NCBI GenBank assembly: GCA_014529675.2
Contig: CP076040.1
Location: 1,860,001 to 1,924,000, forward strand
From: Opitutia bacterium ISCC 52
GTDB taxonomy: Bacteria; Verrucomicrobiota; Verrucomicrobiia; Opitutales; UBA2995
Direction: 5' to 3'
Length of the DNA: 64,000 nucleotides
In this document: one piece after another, positions 35,480-43,727 of the stretch
Position numbering within the stretch: the stretch's first letter is position 1
How the letters are laid out: each line of letters begins with the position of its first letter
Made by a program: the position numbers and the translations under genes
The notes under the pieces: model-generated
What the model was told of the DNA's origin: nothing
The model's database searches: none
What the model saw: only the letters and a program-made list of their open reading frames with translations

Positions 35480-36778
35480 ATGAAATCCCCAAACGTTCCT
35501 GAGACTCAATTCAGTCGCCGTGCCTTTTTGCGAGGTTCGGGTGCACTGGTCGCACTGCCTTTTCTCGAGTCGCTGGCTAAACCTGGGGCTGTTTTTGCCG
35601 CTTCAGGAACCCCCGTAGAGCCCAAGCGCATGGTTTGCATCGGGCTGAACTATGGCATGCATCCTCAAGGGTTTTTTCCCGACGAAGTGGGGCGGAATTA
35701 CAAATTACCCTACCTGCTTAAACCGCTGGAGGGAGTAAGGAATGATTTTACCCTGTTCTCTCATCTGGATCATCCTGGTATTAAAGGTGGGCATGAAGCG
35801 ACCCACACCTTTTTGTCTGGAATTCGAGCAGACATGGCCAAGTCGATGCCCGAGGGGAATATTTCAATGGACCAGAAGGCGGCCGAGTTTGTCGGCTCGG
35901 CTACCCGCTACCCTTCAATGCAGCTCAAGGTAGGTGGAGGTGATAACGGACTCTCCTGGACACGGAATGGTGTCAGTATCCCATCGATGGAGGATCTTCA
36001 GCAAGTTTTCGACGCTCTCTTTCAGGAAACGAATGAAGCTCACAAACGCCGCCTTGCTCGTTCTTACAGACTCAATAGTAGTATTCTGGATGTAGTTCGC
36101 GACGACGCCAAAGACCTCCAAAAAAGATTGAGTGCAAATGACGTCGAAAAGCTCGATGAATATTTCACTTCGGTCCGGGATGTTGAGAAACGTTTGCAGA
36201 TGTCTGAGGCCTGGTTGAACAAACCCAAACCTCAGGTCGACTATCGTTTTCCGAATCCGATGCCGAATGATTTTTATGAAGAAGTTCCTCTCTACTATGA
36301 CCTGATGAAGCTCGCATTGATGACCGACTCCACTCGGGTGATAAGTTATTCGATCAATGGATGGAGTGGAGATTCGGGACTTCCTGGAGTTACTCAAGGG
36401 TACCACGCACTTACCCATCATGGTATGGATCCCACTCGCTTAAAGGAGCTGACCATTATTGAGACCTTCCACGCGAAACAGGTGGCCCGATTCATTTCAG
36501 ACTTAAAAAAGACTCAGGTGGAAGGGGAAGCATCACTTCTTGATAAAACCATGGTGCTTTTTGGAAGTGGAATGGGGAACGCAAGTTCTCACTCCAATCG
36601 TGACTTGCCACTCATTCTTGCCGGTGGAGGTTTCACTCATGGTGAGCACAAGGACTATCCCAAGGTAGGCGACAAACAAACTCCGGCCTGCAATCTTTAT
36701 GTTTCCATGCTGCAGAAGTTTGGTATGGAGCTGGACCAATTCGGAACCAGCACAGGTACCTTGGATGGGTTGAGTTGA
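35480..36778 (+). CDS. DUF1552 protein with Tat-like signal
   Basis: A 432-residue second DUF1552 protein. Signal: SRRAFLRGSGALVALPFLES. Family blocks include GGHEATHTFLSG, SMDQKAAEFVG, the coiled KLDEYFTSVRDVEKRL helix and LFGSGMGNASSHSNRDLPLILAGGG. It precedes the DUF1592 gene by 112 bp, and the spacer contains a REP palindrome (36841-36864), so cotranscription is less certain than in the 16-20 kb pair, where the order is reversed. Function unknown. Confidence 0.88.
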   Translation: MKSPNVPETQFSRRAFLRGSGALVALPFLESLAKPGAVFAASGTPVEPKRMVCIGLNYGMHPQGFFPDEVGRNYKLPYLLKPLEGVRNDFTLFSHLDHPGIKGGHEATHTFLSGIRADMAKSMPEGNISMDQKAAEFVGSATRYPSMQLKVGGGDNGLSWTRNGVSIPSMEDLQQVFDALFQETNEAHKRRLARSYRLNSSILDVVRDDAKDLQKRLSANDVEKLDEYFTSVRDVEKRLQMSEAWLNKPKPQVDYRFPNPMPNDFYEEVPLYYDLMKLALMTDSTRVISYSINGWSGDSGLPGVTQGYHALTHHGMDPTRLKELTIIETFHAKQVARFISDLKKTQVEGEASLLDKTMVLFGSGMGNASSHSNRDLPLILAGGGFTHGEHKDYPKVGDKQTPACNLYVSMLQKFGMELDQFGTSTGTLDGLS

Positions 36779-36840
36779 TTTTAAAAGAAAGTAGGAATTA
36801 ATCACGAATGAACACGAATCTACACGAATTTATAGTTAAG

Positions 36841-36864
36841 GTAGGGCTCCATCGCCGAGGGAGC
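36841..36864 (+). repeat. REP-like palindrome
   Basis: GTAG at 36841, then the stem GGCTCC (36845-36850) / GGAGCC (36859-36864) around ATCGCCGA. It lies in the leader of the DUF1592 gene, 27 bp before its ATG, and may affect translation or mRNA stability between the two genes. Confidence 0.75.
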
Positions 36865-36890
36865 CGTATTGCTGTAGGTCACACCAGATA

Positions 36891-39398
36891 ATGTCTCTTA
36901 CTCTCCGCTCTCTGCTCTTAGCTCTTAGCTCCTTCCTCTTCGCTCAGAGCTCCTCCGCTCTCGAACCACTCCACTTCATCCAGGAACACTGTGTCTCCTG
37001 TCATGGTGAAAAGAAACAGAAGGGCGATCGTCGCTTCGACGCGCTGGGTCTCGATTTTGAAGACCGTGACACGGTTTGGAGCTGGGAAGAGGTGCTCGAT
37101 ATGCTCAATCTTGGCGAGATGCCACCCGAGGAGCAGCCGCAGCCCGATTCTCAGCATGTAAAAGAAATGGTGAGCTGGATCACCGAAAGGCTCGAGCAAT
37201 CTATTGTATTAAAGGAGGCCCAGGAAGTCACCGGGCTTCGTCGCATGAATCGTCACGAGTATCTGAATACGATTAGAGATTTGATGAATGTGAACGTAGA
37301 ATCCTTTGATCCGACTGAAACATTCCCAGTTGATGAGAGGGAAGACGGATTTGAGAATCTGGGTGGAACCTTGGTTCTTTCAGATTACTTGTTAGAGCGG
37401 TACTTGGATGCTGCCGCCAAGACGGTAGAAAAGGCCGTTAACTTTGGGAAGTCTGCTGAGATGGATCCTGTGTACCTCGTGCCAGATGATTTTACAGCCC
37501 GAACCTATCACTTCCGTCCTCAAATCTGGTTCATGGTCAATGTGGATGGTGAGTATATCGACTTTGGTCATGGGGATGCTAAATCAGACCGGCTTTATGC
37601 TTCCAGGTTTAAAGGTGTGCCTGCTGATGGCTTTTACACCATTCGTATTACCGCTGAGGGGGTTAATCGGATCAATGGCTATGACTCGACTATGATGAAT
37701 TATGATCCGGAGGAGCCTATTAAGATGCAGTTGCTCGCTACGGATCCGAGGGTCGCGTATCCCGGGCGTAAGTACAATAGCTCAGATCGTATTTTGGCGA
37801 CCGTGCTATTGAAGGATCACGAGGTGGAAACGTGCGAATTCCGTGTGTGGATGGATAAAGGGTTTGTCCCAATCATTCGCTACCCAAACGGACCGCAGCC
37901 TTTTAAGCGGATTCTTTCGCACCTCACGGAAAAGCATCATTTGGATGTTGTGCCTTCCAATTGGCGGGATGGGGTAGCTGCTCAGCCGAGTGAGAATCAG
38001 GAGATTTATTTGTCCGATGTTTATGAAGGGCCGAGGATTCGTTTCTATGGAATGGAGATCCATGGTCCGGAGACCGAGGTTTGGCCACCTCGTAGTCATC
38101 AAACTATTTTTGGAAAACAGTCTATATCTCCCAAGCGAGTTGATCCGGAGGAAGTAGTCAGGCGTTTTGGGTCACGAGCATTTAGAAGACCGCTTTTGGC
38201 CAGGGAGCGTGAGCGTTATGTCTCCTTTCATAATCAGCAGCTTGAAGCAGGGAAGTCGCCAGAAGAGGCACTGAAAGCAATGCTTACGGCGATCCTCGCA
38301 TCGCCGAATTTTGTTTATATCCAGGCACCCGTGGGAGAAGGGGTGGAGTTCGCAGAGCAGGATCTGGCGCAAAAGATGGATCCGTTCTCTTTGGCCTCAC
38401 GTTTGTCTTATTTTTTATGGAGCTCCATGCCAGACCAAGCTTTGTTTGCGGCGGCTGCAAAAGGGGTATTGAGCGACCCGGATGAGTTGAGAAACCAGGT
38501 TGCTCGCATGCTGAAAGATCCAAAGGCTCGAGCCATGGCTGATCAGTTTACCGATAGTTGGCTGCACTTAAATAAGCTTGGTGAAATGCCTCCAGATACC
38601 GGAAAGTTTAAGGTTTATCACGAGCGCTACCTTGAACCTTTGATGAAGGAAGAAACACGCCTCTATTTTCATCACGTTCTGTCCAATAATCGGCCGATTG
38701 AAGAATTCCTCGATTCTGACTATGGCTTCGTGAATCGCTATATTGCGGAGCTCTATGGGTTTCAGGACGTTCAGGGAGATCATTTTCGAAAAGTCCGATT
38801 TGATGACCGAAACATGAGAGGCGGCATTCTGGGTCATGCCAGTATTCTAACTGCAACTTCCAATGGGGTTGAAACATCACCTGTGATTCGAGGTATTTGG
38901 ATACTGGAGAACATTTTAGGAACCCCTCCATCACCACCGCCACCAGATGTGGATCCCCTTGAGCCGGATATCCGGGGAGCAACTACCATTCGTGAACAAC
39001 TCCAAAAACATCGCAAAGTGGAGACCTGTTATGAGTGTCATCGCAAAATTGATCCTTTGGGTTTTGCTATGGAGAACTATGATCCGATTGGACGCTACCG
39101 TACGGTGTATCATGACAACAGCGGTCGTCGCACGAAGAAGATCGAATCCTCTGGTGAACTTCCATCGGGCGAACAATTTACAAATATGGCTGAGCTTAAG
39201 GACATCCTTCTGGATCGAACGGATCAGTTCGCCCATTGTTTAACTGAGAAACTACTCACGTATGCACTGGGGCGCAAACTTCACTTTGGTGACCGCGCAA
39301 CCGTTAATCAGATTTGCGAGGAGCTGAAAGATCGAGGTAACGGCCTGCAAGATCTTGTAGAGTTGGTTGTGCTCAGTGATGCATTTCGTGATGTTTAA
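36891..39398 (+). CDS. DUF1592/DUF1588/DUF1585 cytochrome-like protein
   Basis: An 835-residue paralogue of the protein at 17657-20164. Signal peptide residues 1-23, encoded by an unusually CT-rich stretch (36899-36962). Haem motifs CVSCH (near residue 35) and CYECHRKIDPLGFAMENYDP near the C-terminus. DUF1587 (LRRMNRHEYLNTIRDLM), DUF1592 (LASRLSYFLWSSMPDQAL), DUF1588 (MRGGILGHASILTATSNGVETSPVIRG) and DUF1585 segments follow in order. Probably a periplasmic dihaem protein acting with the DUF1552 protein upstream. Substrate unknown. Confidence 0.9.
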   Translation: MSLTLRSLLLALSSFLFAQSSSALEPLHFIQEHCVSCHGEKKQKGDRRFDALGLDFEDRDTVWSWEEVLDMLNLGEMPPEEQPQPDSQHVKEMVSWITERLEQSIVLKEAQEVTGLRRMNRHEYLNTIRDLMNVNVESFDPTETFPVDEREDGFENLGGTLVLSDYLLERYLDAAAKTVEKAVNFGKSAEMDPVYLVPDDFTARTYHFRPQIWFMVNVDGEYIDFGHGDAKSDRLYASRFKGVPADGFYTIRITAEGVNRINGYDSTMMNYDPEEPIKMQLLATDPRVAYPGRKYNSSDRILATVLLKDHEVETCEFRVWMDKGFVPIIRYPNGPQPFKRILSHLTEKHHLDVVPSNWRDGVAAQPSENQEIYLSDVYEGPRIRFYGMEIHGPETEVWPPRSHQTIFGKQSISPKRVDPEEVVRRFGSRAFRRPLLARERERYVSFHNQQLEAGKSPEEALKAMLTAILASPNFVYIQAPVGEGVEFAEQDLAQKMDPFSLASRLSYFLWSSMPDQALFAAAAKGVLSDPDELRNQVARMLKDPKARAMADQFTDSWLHLNKLGEMPPDTGKFKVYHERYLEPLMKEETRLYFHHVLSNNRPIEEFLDSDYGFVNRYIAELYGFQDVQGDHFRKVRFDDRNMRGGILGHASILTATSNGVETSPVIRGIWILENILGTPPSPPPPDVDPLEPDIRGATTIREQLQKHRKVETCYECHRKIDPLGFAMENYDPIGRYRTVYHDNSGRRTKKIESSGELPSGEQFTNMAELKDILLDRTDQFAHCLTEKLLTYALGRKLHFGDRATVNQICEELKDRGNGLQDLVELVVLSDAFRDV

Positions 39399-39404
39399 TA
39401 AGAA

Positions 39405-39492
39405 TTCCTCCTCGTCCTCTTACTTGTCGCTTTGCGATCTCCTACTTTCATCTATGGAAATTAAGGACGAGGAAGAGTAGGAGGACGACAAT
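39405..39492. repeat. GTCCTC element with internal hairpin
   Basis: The left arm CCTCGTCCT pairs with AGGACGAGG (39464-39472). Inside, TACTTG and CTCCTACTT flank a small hairpin TCGC-TTT-GCGA (39427-39437). The same flanks enclose a different hairpin at 33850-33880. It lies between two same-strand genes. Confidence 0.6.
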
Positions 39493-39502
39493 GATTTAAA
39501 TA

Positions 39503-41332
39503 ATGAAAAGACTACAAATTCTCCGCTCCTTTTTCTTCTTTTTCAGCACTCTCAGCTCTCTGCTCTTCGCTCTCAGCTCCTTCGCACTCGAACCAGCTCT
39601 GGCTCGGAAAGGTTCTCTTCTCTTTGCGGACGATTTCAGCTCCGGATCTGCCAAGCCAGAATGGGCCGCCTTACATGGCACTCAGTGGGAAGTAGAGGAT
39701 GGTTATTATAAAGGAATGTCCTCGACGCCTGAGTTTCAAGCTAGCCGGGAACATCACAAAGGCACAACCCCGAGTATGCGCCTGAATGTACCGGCACGAG
39801 ATTGTATACTTCAAATCGATTTCAAAATCACTGGCGGTCTAACAGCCGCTCACATCGGGTTTAACAACAGTACGACCGCGGAAGGAACCGGACACATAGT
39901 TCGCCTGATTCCTTCTACGAATAAGGGGACCCTTTTACAAAAAGACCGACACTCGCAGATCGAAGGCGACAAAGATGAGACTTTGGATCATTCGGAATGG
40001 GAAATCGAAAAAGATCAGTGGTATACGGTATTGATAGAAGCAATCGGCGATCGCGTGGTGGCGCGCATGGATGGACTGCCCCCGCTCGTGGCTAAACACT
40101 GGCGTTTCGATGTGACCAAGACGTCGGTCAATCTGAAAGCGAGAGGACAAACGGGTGCGATTTATTATGACAACGTTAAGTTGTGGGAAGCGATACCTGG
40201 AGACCGTTCGCATACTGAATCAGGGTATACTTGGAAGAAACACACCATCGTGGATCAAGTGAAAAGTAAGCAAACCGACTCTGTGGTAGCGCACGACTTT
40301 GATGGCGACGGTCAGATGGATGTTATTGGTACCTTTGACGGGAAGGTTGTGTTGATGAAGGGCCCAGATTGGACGCAGCAGGTAATTCATCCGTTTGAGG
40401 AAGGGCTCGCTGCACGTAAGCCTCGCGCTCAATGCATTCACTCCTGCTTGCTCGATGTAGATGGAGATGGGGACGAGGATTTTGTAGGATCGAACAATAC
40501 GACCTTCTGGTTGGAGTGTCCAGACGATCCCTTCTCGGGAAAGCCCTGGAAATACCATACGATAGATGACGAAATTCTTGGCACTCACTGTTTGATCACG
40601 GGTGACGTAAACCAGGACGGGTTTTTGGATTTGATCGCTAACTCTTTTCAGAAGGAAGGCGCCACGCCGATCCACGATTCTATCTGCTGGTTTGAAGCGC
40701 CAGCTGAATCCGGAGAGTGGGTACGTCACGTGTTTGCCGATAAAGATGCACCAGGAGGAAATCATTACATGGGTTTCGGTGACGTGAACGGTGATGCCCG
40801 ACCCGATATTATGGCGGGCGCCAAGGGTGGTGAAGGTTTTGCTGGCGGTGAATGGTTTGCCTGGTGGGAGCAACCGGCCTATGGCAGCGTTCCCTGGAAG
40901 AAGCATCTCTTGTCTGACGTCGAGCCAGGCGCCAGTAACATCCTACCGGCGGATGTGAACAAGGACGGTGTGATGGACTTGGTGGCATCGAGAGGGCATG
41001 GTTATGGCGTGCTATTATTTATGGGACCGGATTTTAAGAAGGTCGAAGTCGATACCGAACACTACGGACCGCACAGCCTGTTTGTCGAAGACCTGGATCA
41101 AGATGGTGATATCGACATTGGCACCTGTGGACGTCATGAAGAAAGTACCGCTGTTTGGTACGAAAACGACGGACGCGGCTTCTTTGTGAAACACCTCATC
41201 GAAGCCAACCAAGGTTCTTATGACACGCGTGCCGTCGATATGGATGGCGATGGCGACCTCGACATGCTCATTGCTGGTCACTGGTCGCGAAATATTCTTT
41301 GGTACGAAAATACGATGGCGGGAAAGCGCTAG
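39503..41332 (+). CDS. Secreted FG-GAP/VCBS repeat protein
   Basis: A 609-residue exported protein. The signal peptide (about residues 1-28) is encoded by a CT-rich repeat-like stretch. Residues 30-240 form a concanavalin/DUF1080-like jelly-roll domain (FADDFSSGSAKPEWAALHG). The rest carries seven FG-GAP-type blades with calcium-binding loops such as DFDGDGQMDV, DVDGDGDEDF, DVNQDGFLDL, DVNKDGVMDL and DMDGDGDLDM, giving a beta-propeller. Such proteins usually bind or process glycans; no catalytic residue can be named. It is 18 bp upstream of the epoxide-hydrolase-like gene. Confidence 0.87.
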   Translation: MKRLQILRSFFFFFSTLSSLLFALSSFALEPALARKGSLLFADDFSSGSAKPEWAALHGTQWEVEDGYYKGMSSTPEFQASREHHKGTTPSMRLNVPARDCILQIDFKITGGLTAAHIGFNNSTTAEGTGHIVRLIPSTNKGTLLQKDRHSQIEGDKDETLDHSEWEIEKDQWYTVLIEAIGDRVVARMDGLPPLVAKHWRFDVTKTSVNLKARGQTGAIYYDNVKLWEAIPGDRSHTESGYTWKKHTIVDQVKSKQTDSVVAHDFDGDGQMDVIGTFDGKVVLMKGPDWTQQVIHPFEEGLAARKPRAQCIHSCLLDVDGDGDEDFVGSNNTTFWLECPDDPFSGKPWKYHTIDDEILGTHCLITGDVNQDGFLDLIANSFQKEGATPIHDSICWFEAPAESGEWVRHVFADKDAPGGNHYMGFGDVNGDARPDIMAGAKGGEGFAGGEWFAWWEQPAYGSVPWKKHLLSDVEPGASNILPADVNKDGVMDLVASRGHGYGVLLFMGPDFKKVEVDTEHYGPHSLFVEDLDQDGDIDIGTCGRHEESTAVWYENDGRGFFVKHLIEANQGSYDTRAVDMDGDGDLDMLIAGHWSRNILWYENTMAGKR

Positions 41333-41350
41333 AATCTTGTATAAGAAATC

Positions 41351-42610
41351 ATGCCCGAAAAGATCACACGTAGAAAAGCGATGTTGAGTATGGCATCCTT
41401 GCCCTCAGTTGTTACGATTGGAGCTGCTTTGAAATCGACCTCTAAAGCAGAAGCGCAAACGTCACCCTCTACTCCTGATGATATAGGGCCCTACGAATCC
41501 GGGCTTCTTCCAGATGGAATTCGATCTCGCTTTGTTGAGGATATCAATGGTCTGCGAATGCATGTTTTAGAAGCTGGCTATGAGGGAGAGAATAGGCCGG
41601 GCATTCTACTGCTTCATGGCTTTCCTGAACTGGCCTGCAGTTGGAGAAAAATCATGGTGCCTCTGGCTGAAGCCGGTTACCACGTATTTGCTCCTGATCA
41701 GCGAGGATACGGTCGAACGACCGGTTGGGATAGGAACTATGATGGGGATCTTTATTCTTTTCGTCGCCTCAATGTAGTGCGAGATGCACTGGGCTTGGTC
41801 TATGCCATGGGGCATAGACAAGTGACAGTCGTTGGCCACGATTTTGGATCTCCTATCGCTGCCTGGTGCGCGGTGACCCGACCCGACGTATTTACCAAGG
41901 TTGCCTTGATGAGTGCACCGTTCAGCGGAACGGGTTCAATTCCTTTTAATACTGCGAATGCTCCGAAGGAGAAAGAACCAGGCTATGATCTCTTTGAGGA
42001 GCTGGCCAAGCTTCCCAGACCACGAAAGCATTACCAGGCTTATTATCGCACACGTGAAGCCAACGAAAACATGTGGCAGGCTCCGCAGGGGCTCCATGCT
42101 TTTATGCGTGCCTATTACCACCACAAGAGTGCCGATTGGAAAGAAAACAAACCATACCGCCTGAAATCGCGCACGGCTCCCGAAATGGCTAAGATGCCTA
42201 CTTATTATATTATGGACCTTGAAGAGGGTATGGCTGAAACGGTGGCCAAGTATAGCCCGTCACAACAAGAAATAGTATCCAATCAGTGGTTACCTGATGA
42301 GGCACTACAAGTCTACACCGATGAGTATCAGCGCAATGGATTTCAAGGAGGGCTCAATTGGTACCGATCTGGAAGTTTAGGGGCTCCAGAGATGCAGCTC
42401 TATGCCGGACGAAAAATTGAACAACCTTCCATCTTTATTTCCGGTGCCAGTGATTGGGGGACTTATCAAAACCCTGGTGCGCTTGAGCAGATGCAGGAGG
42501 ATGCTTGTACGGATATGCGGGGCGTTCACCTGATTCCTGGAGCTGGTCACTGGGTTCAGCAGGAGCAACCCGAAAAGACGGTTCAGTTACTAGTGGAATT
42601 TTTACAGTAA
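41351..42610 (+). CDS. Alpha/beta hydrolase, epoxide hydrolase-like, exported
   Basis: A 419-residue alpha/beta hydrolase with a twin-arginine-like N-terminus (TRRKAMLSMASLPS, then a hydrophobic stretch ending SKAEAQ). The nucleophile elbow VVGHDFGSP places Asp164 as catalytic residue, as in epoxide hydrolases and haloalkane dehalogenases; the oxyanion HGFPE is at 89-93, and the catalytic His is in GAGHWVQQEQPE. Substrate unknown; the setting among glycan genes does not define it. It probably shares a transcript with the FG-GAP gene. Confidence 0.87.
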   Translation: MPEKITRRKAMLSMASLPSVVTIGAALKSTSKAEAQTSPSTPDDIGPYESGLLPDGIRSRFVEDINGLRMHVLEAGYEGENRPGILLLHGFPELACSWRKIMVPLAEAGYHVFAPDQRGYGRTTGWDRNYDGDLYSFRRLNVVRDALGLVYAMGHRQVTVVGHDFGSPIAAWCAVTRPDVFTKVALMSAPFSGTGSIPFNTANAPKEKEPGYDLFEELAKLPRPRKHYQAYYRTREANENMWQAPQGLHAFMRAYYHHKSADWKENKPYRLKSRTAPEMAKMPTYYIMDLEEGMAETVAKYSPSQQEIVSNQWLPDEALQVYTDEYQRNGFQGGLNWYRSGSLGAPEMQLYAGRKIEQPSIFISGASDWGTYQNPGALEQMQEDACTDMRGVHLIPGAGHWVQQEQPEKTVQLLVEFLQ

Positions 42611-42634
42611 GGTGGGCGCTTTTAACTATTTTCA

Positions 42635-42784
42635 ATGAATCGAATGGAAGGGGCCGCTGGAAAAGCGATTCGGAATCTTAATATGTCTAAAGGGGGTCAT
42701 AGCTTTGAGGAGCCAAATGAGATCCTTGCCGAGGCATTTCGCGATCCAGTGGAACAGTTGAAATATGGAGAAATCACCAGCTAA
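42635..42784 (+). CDS. Short unassigned reading frame
   Basis: A 49-codon frame from ATG 42635 to TAA 42782-42784, with HSFEEPNEILAEAFRDPVEQ. Composition is protein-like, but I know no family and see no Shine-Dalgarno site. It could be a small gene or the tail of a decayed one. Confidence 0.3.
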   Translation: MNRMEGAAGKAIRNLNMSKGGHSFEEPNEILAEAFRDPVEQLKYGEITS

Positions 42785-42899
42785 TCAGAGTTTGGAGCCT
42801 AACAAAAATTCACGTAATTGCTTCTTGAGGTTTGTGAGATACCTGATGAACATAGGTCAGAATTTTAACTAACAGTAATACAATAACAGAAAGTATAAG

Positions 42900-43097
42900 A
42901 TGCCTACGGGAAAAATTAAGTGGTTTAATGATGAAAAAGGATTTGGGTTTATTGAGCCTGATGAAGGGGGTAAGGATTTATTCGTTCACCACTCCGAAAC
43001 CGAAGGTTATACTCTTGATGAAGGCGATGCCGTAGAGTATGAAGTTGGCGAAGGCCGAAAAGGCCCTTGTGCCGTTAAGGTTAAGACGGTCAATTAA
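42900..43097 (+). CDS. Cold-shock domain protein
   Basis: A 65-residue OB-fold nucleic-acid chaperone. RNP1 is KGFGFI (about residues 14-19) and RNP2 is LFVHHSE (27-33), both intact, after the standard [11 protein letters not shown] opening. It binds single-stranded RNA and DNA and melts structure, often at low temperature or in general growth. The roughly 100-nt leader before the ATG is AT-rich. A hairpin follows directly after the stop. Confidence 0.95.
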   Translation: MPTGKIKWFNDEKGFGFIEPDEGGKDLFVHHSETEGYTLDEGDAVEYEVGEGRKGPCAVKVKTVN

Positions 43098-43099
43098 TT

Positions 43100-43123
43100 A
43101 TTGTTGGGCCCCTGGTCCACAAT
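43100..43123 (+). terminator. Hairpin downstream of the cold-shock gene
   Basis: ATTGT and GGGCC pair with GGTCC and ACAAT, with one bulged T, around CCT. A T-tract is missing after the stem, so intrinsic termination is uncertain. Confidence 0.4.
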
Positions 43124-43727
43124 GATTCCTGCATATCCGCCCTCTCTGTCGAGTCGGCGGTCCATCAGATCTTAGAAGCTTACGGTTTCGTTTAGAAGCG
43201 AAGCTGCCTTAAGCTTCCTAGAATCTGATCCTTTATCTAGTTTAACGGCGATCTTGCGTACGGATTGGTCGTGCCTGGATACGGTTTTCCCGTGTTAAAA
43301 CGTCGTTTGAATAGTAGGCGAAGCTTCTATTGCGTAAGGGTTTCCGTTACTATCACACCCAAGGAGATGAGTGATTCTCTGGGATTGTACGATTCTGCAG
43401 ATATTGTTTATTGACTCTATGTTCAAATAGGCACCCGGGATGATACTTGCCTGATGGGTGGTCAATTTTTTGGAACGCCAGACCCATTGACTAAGAAGTC
43501 TCATGAGCTGTTTCAGGGGTGGCGGCTGGGTTAGCATTTTCAATGGGTGATTTTAGCCAGATCGGCTTCTCTGGATTTACTTGAGTTTATCTTCTATCTA
43601 AGTTGAAGATAGGTCTGTGTTTTAGTTTTACTGTGTGATGGCCAAGATCTAATAAAAATAGGCCAGAGCCACCAATATAAAACTAGCGCTAGCTGCTAGG
43701 CTAAAAGTCACACAATTACCCACTATC
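43124..43727. other. 600-bp stretch with only decayed coding-like pieces
   Basis: No convincing gene. On the minus strand, short frames (for example 43543-43295, and a VKLDKGSDSRKLKAAS-like piece near 43240-43160) have protein-like composition but no recognised family, so this may be a degraded gene. A 7-bp hairpin TATCTTC/GAAGATA lies at 43588-43611. The last 100 bp should contain the promoter of the large operon. Confidence 0.4.

Noticed and set aside
40220-40906. 228-codon antisense frame inside the FG-GAP gene
   Set aside because: Antisense to calcium-loop repeats, which give long open complementary frames.
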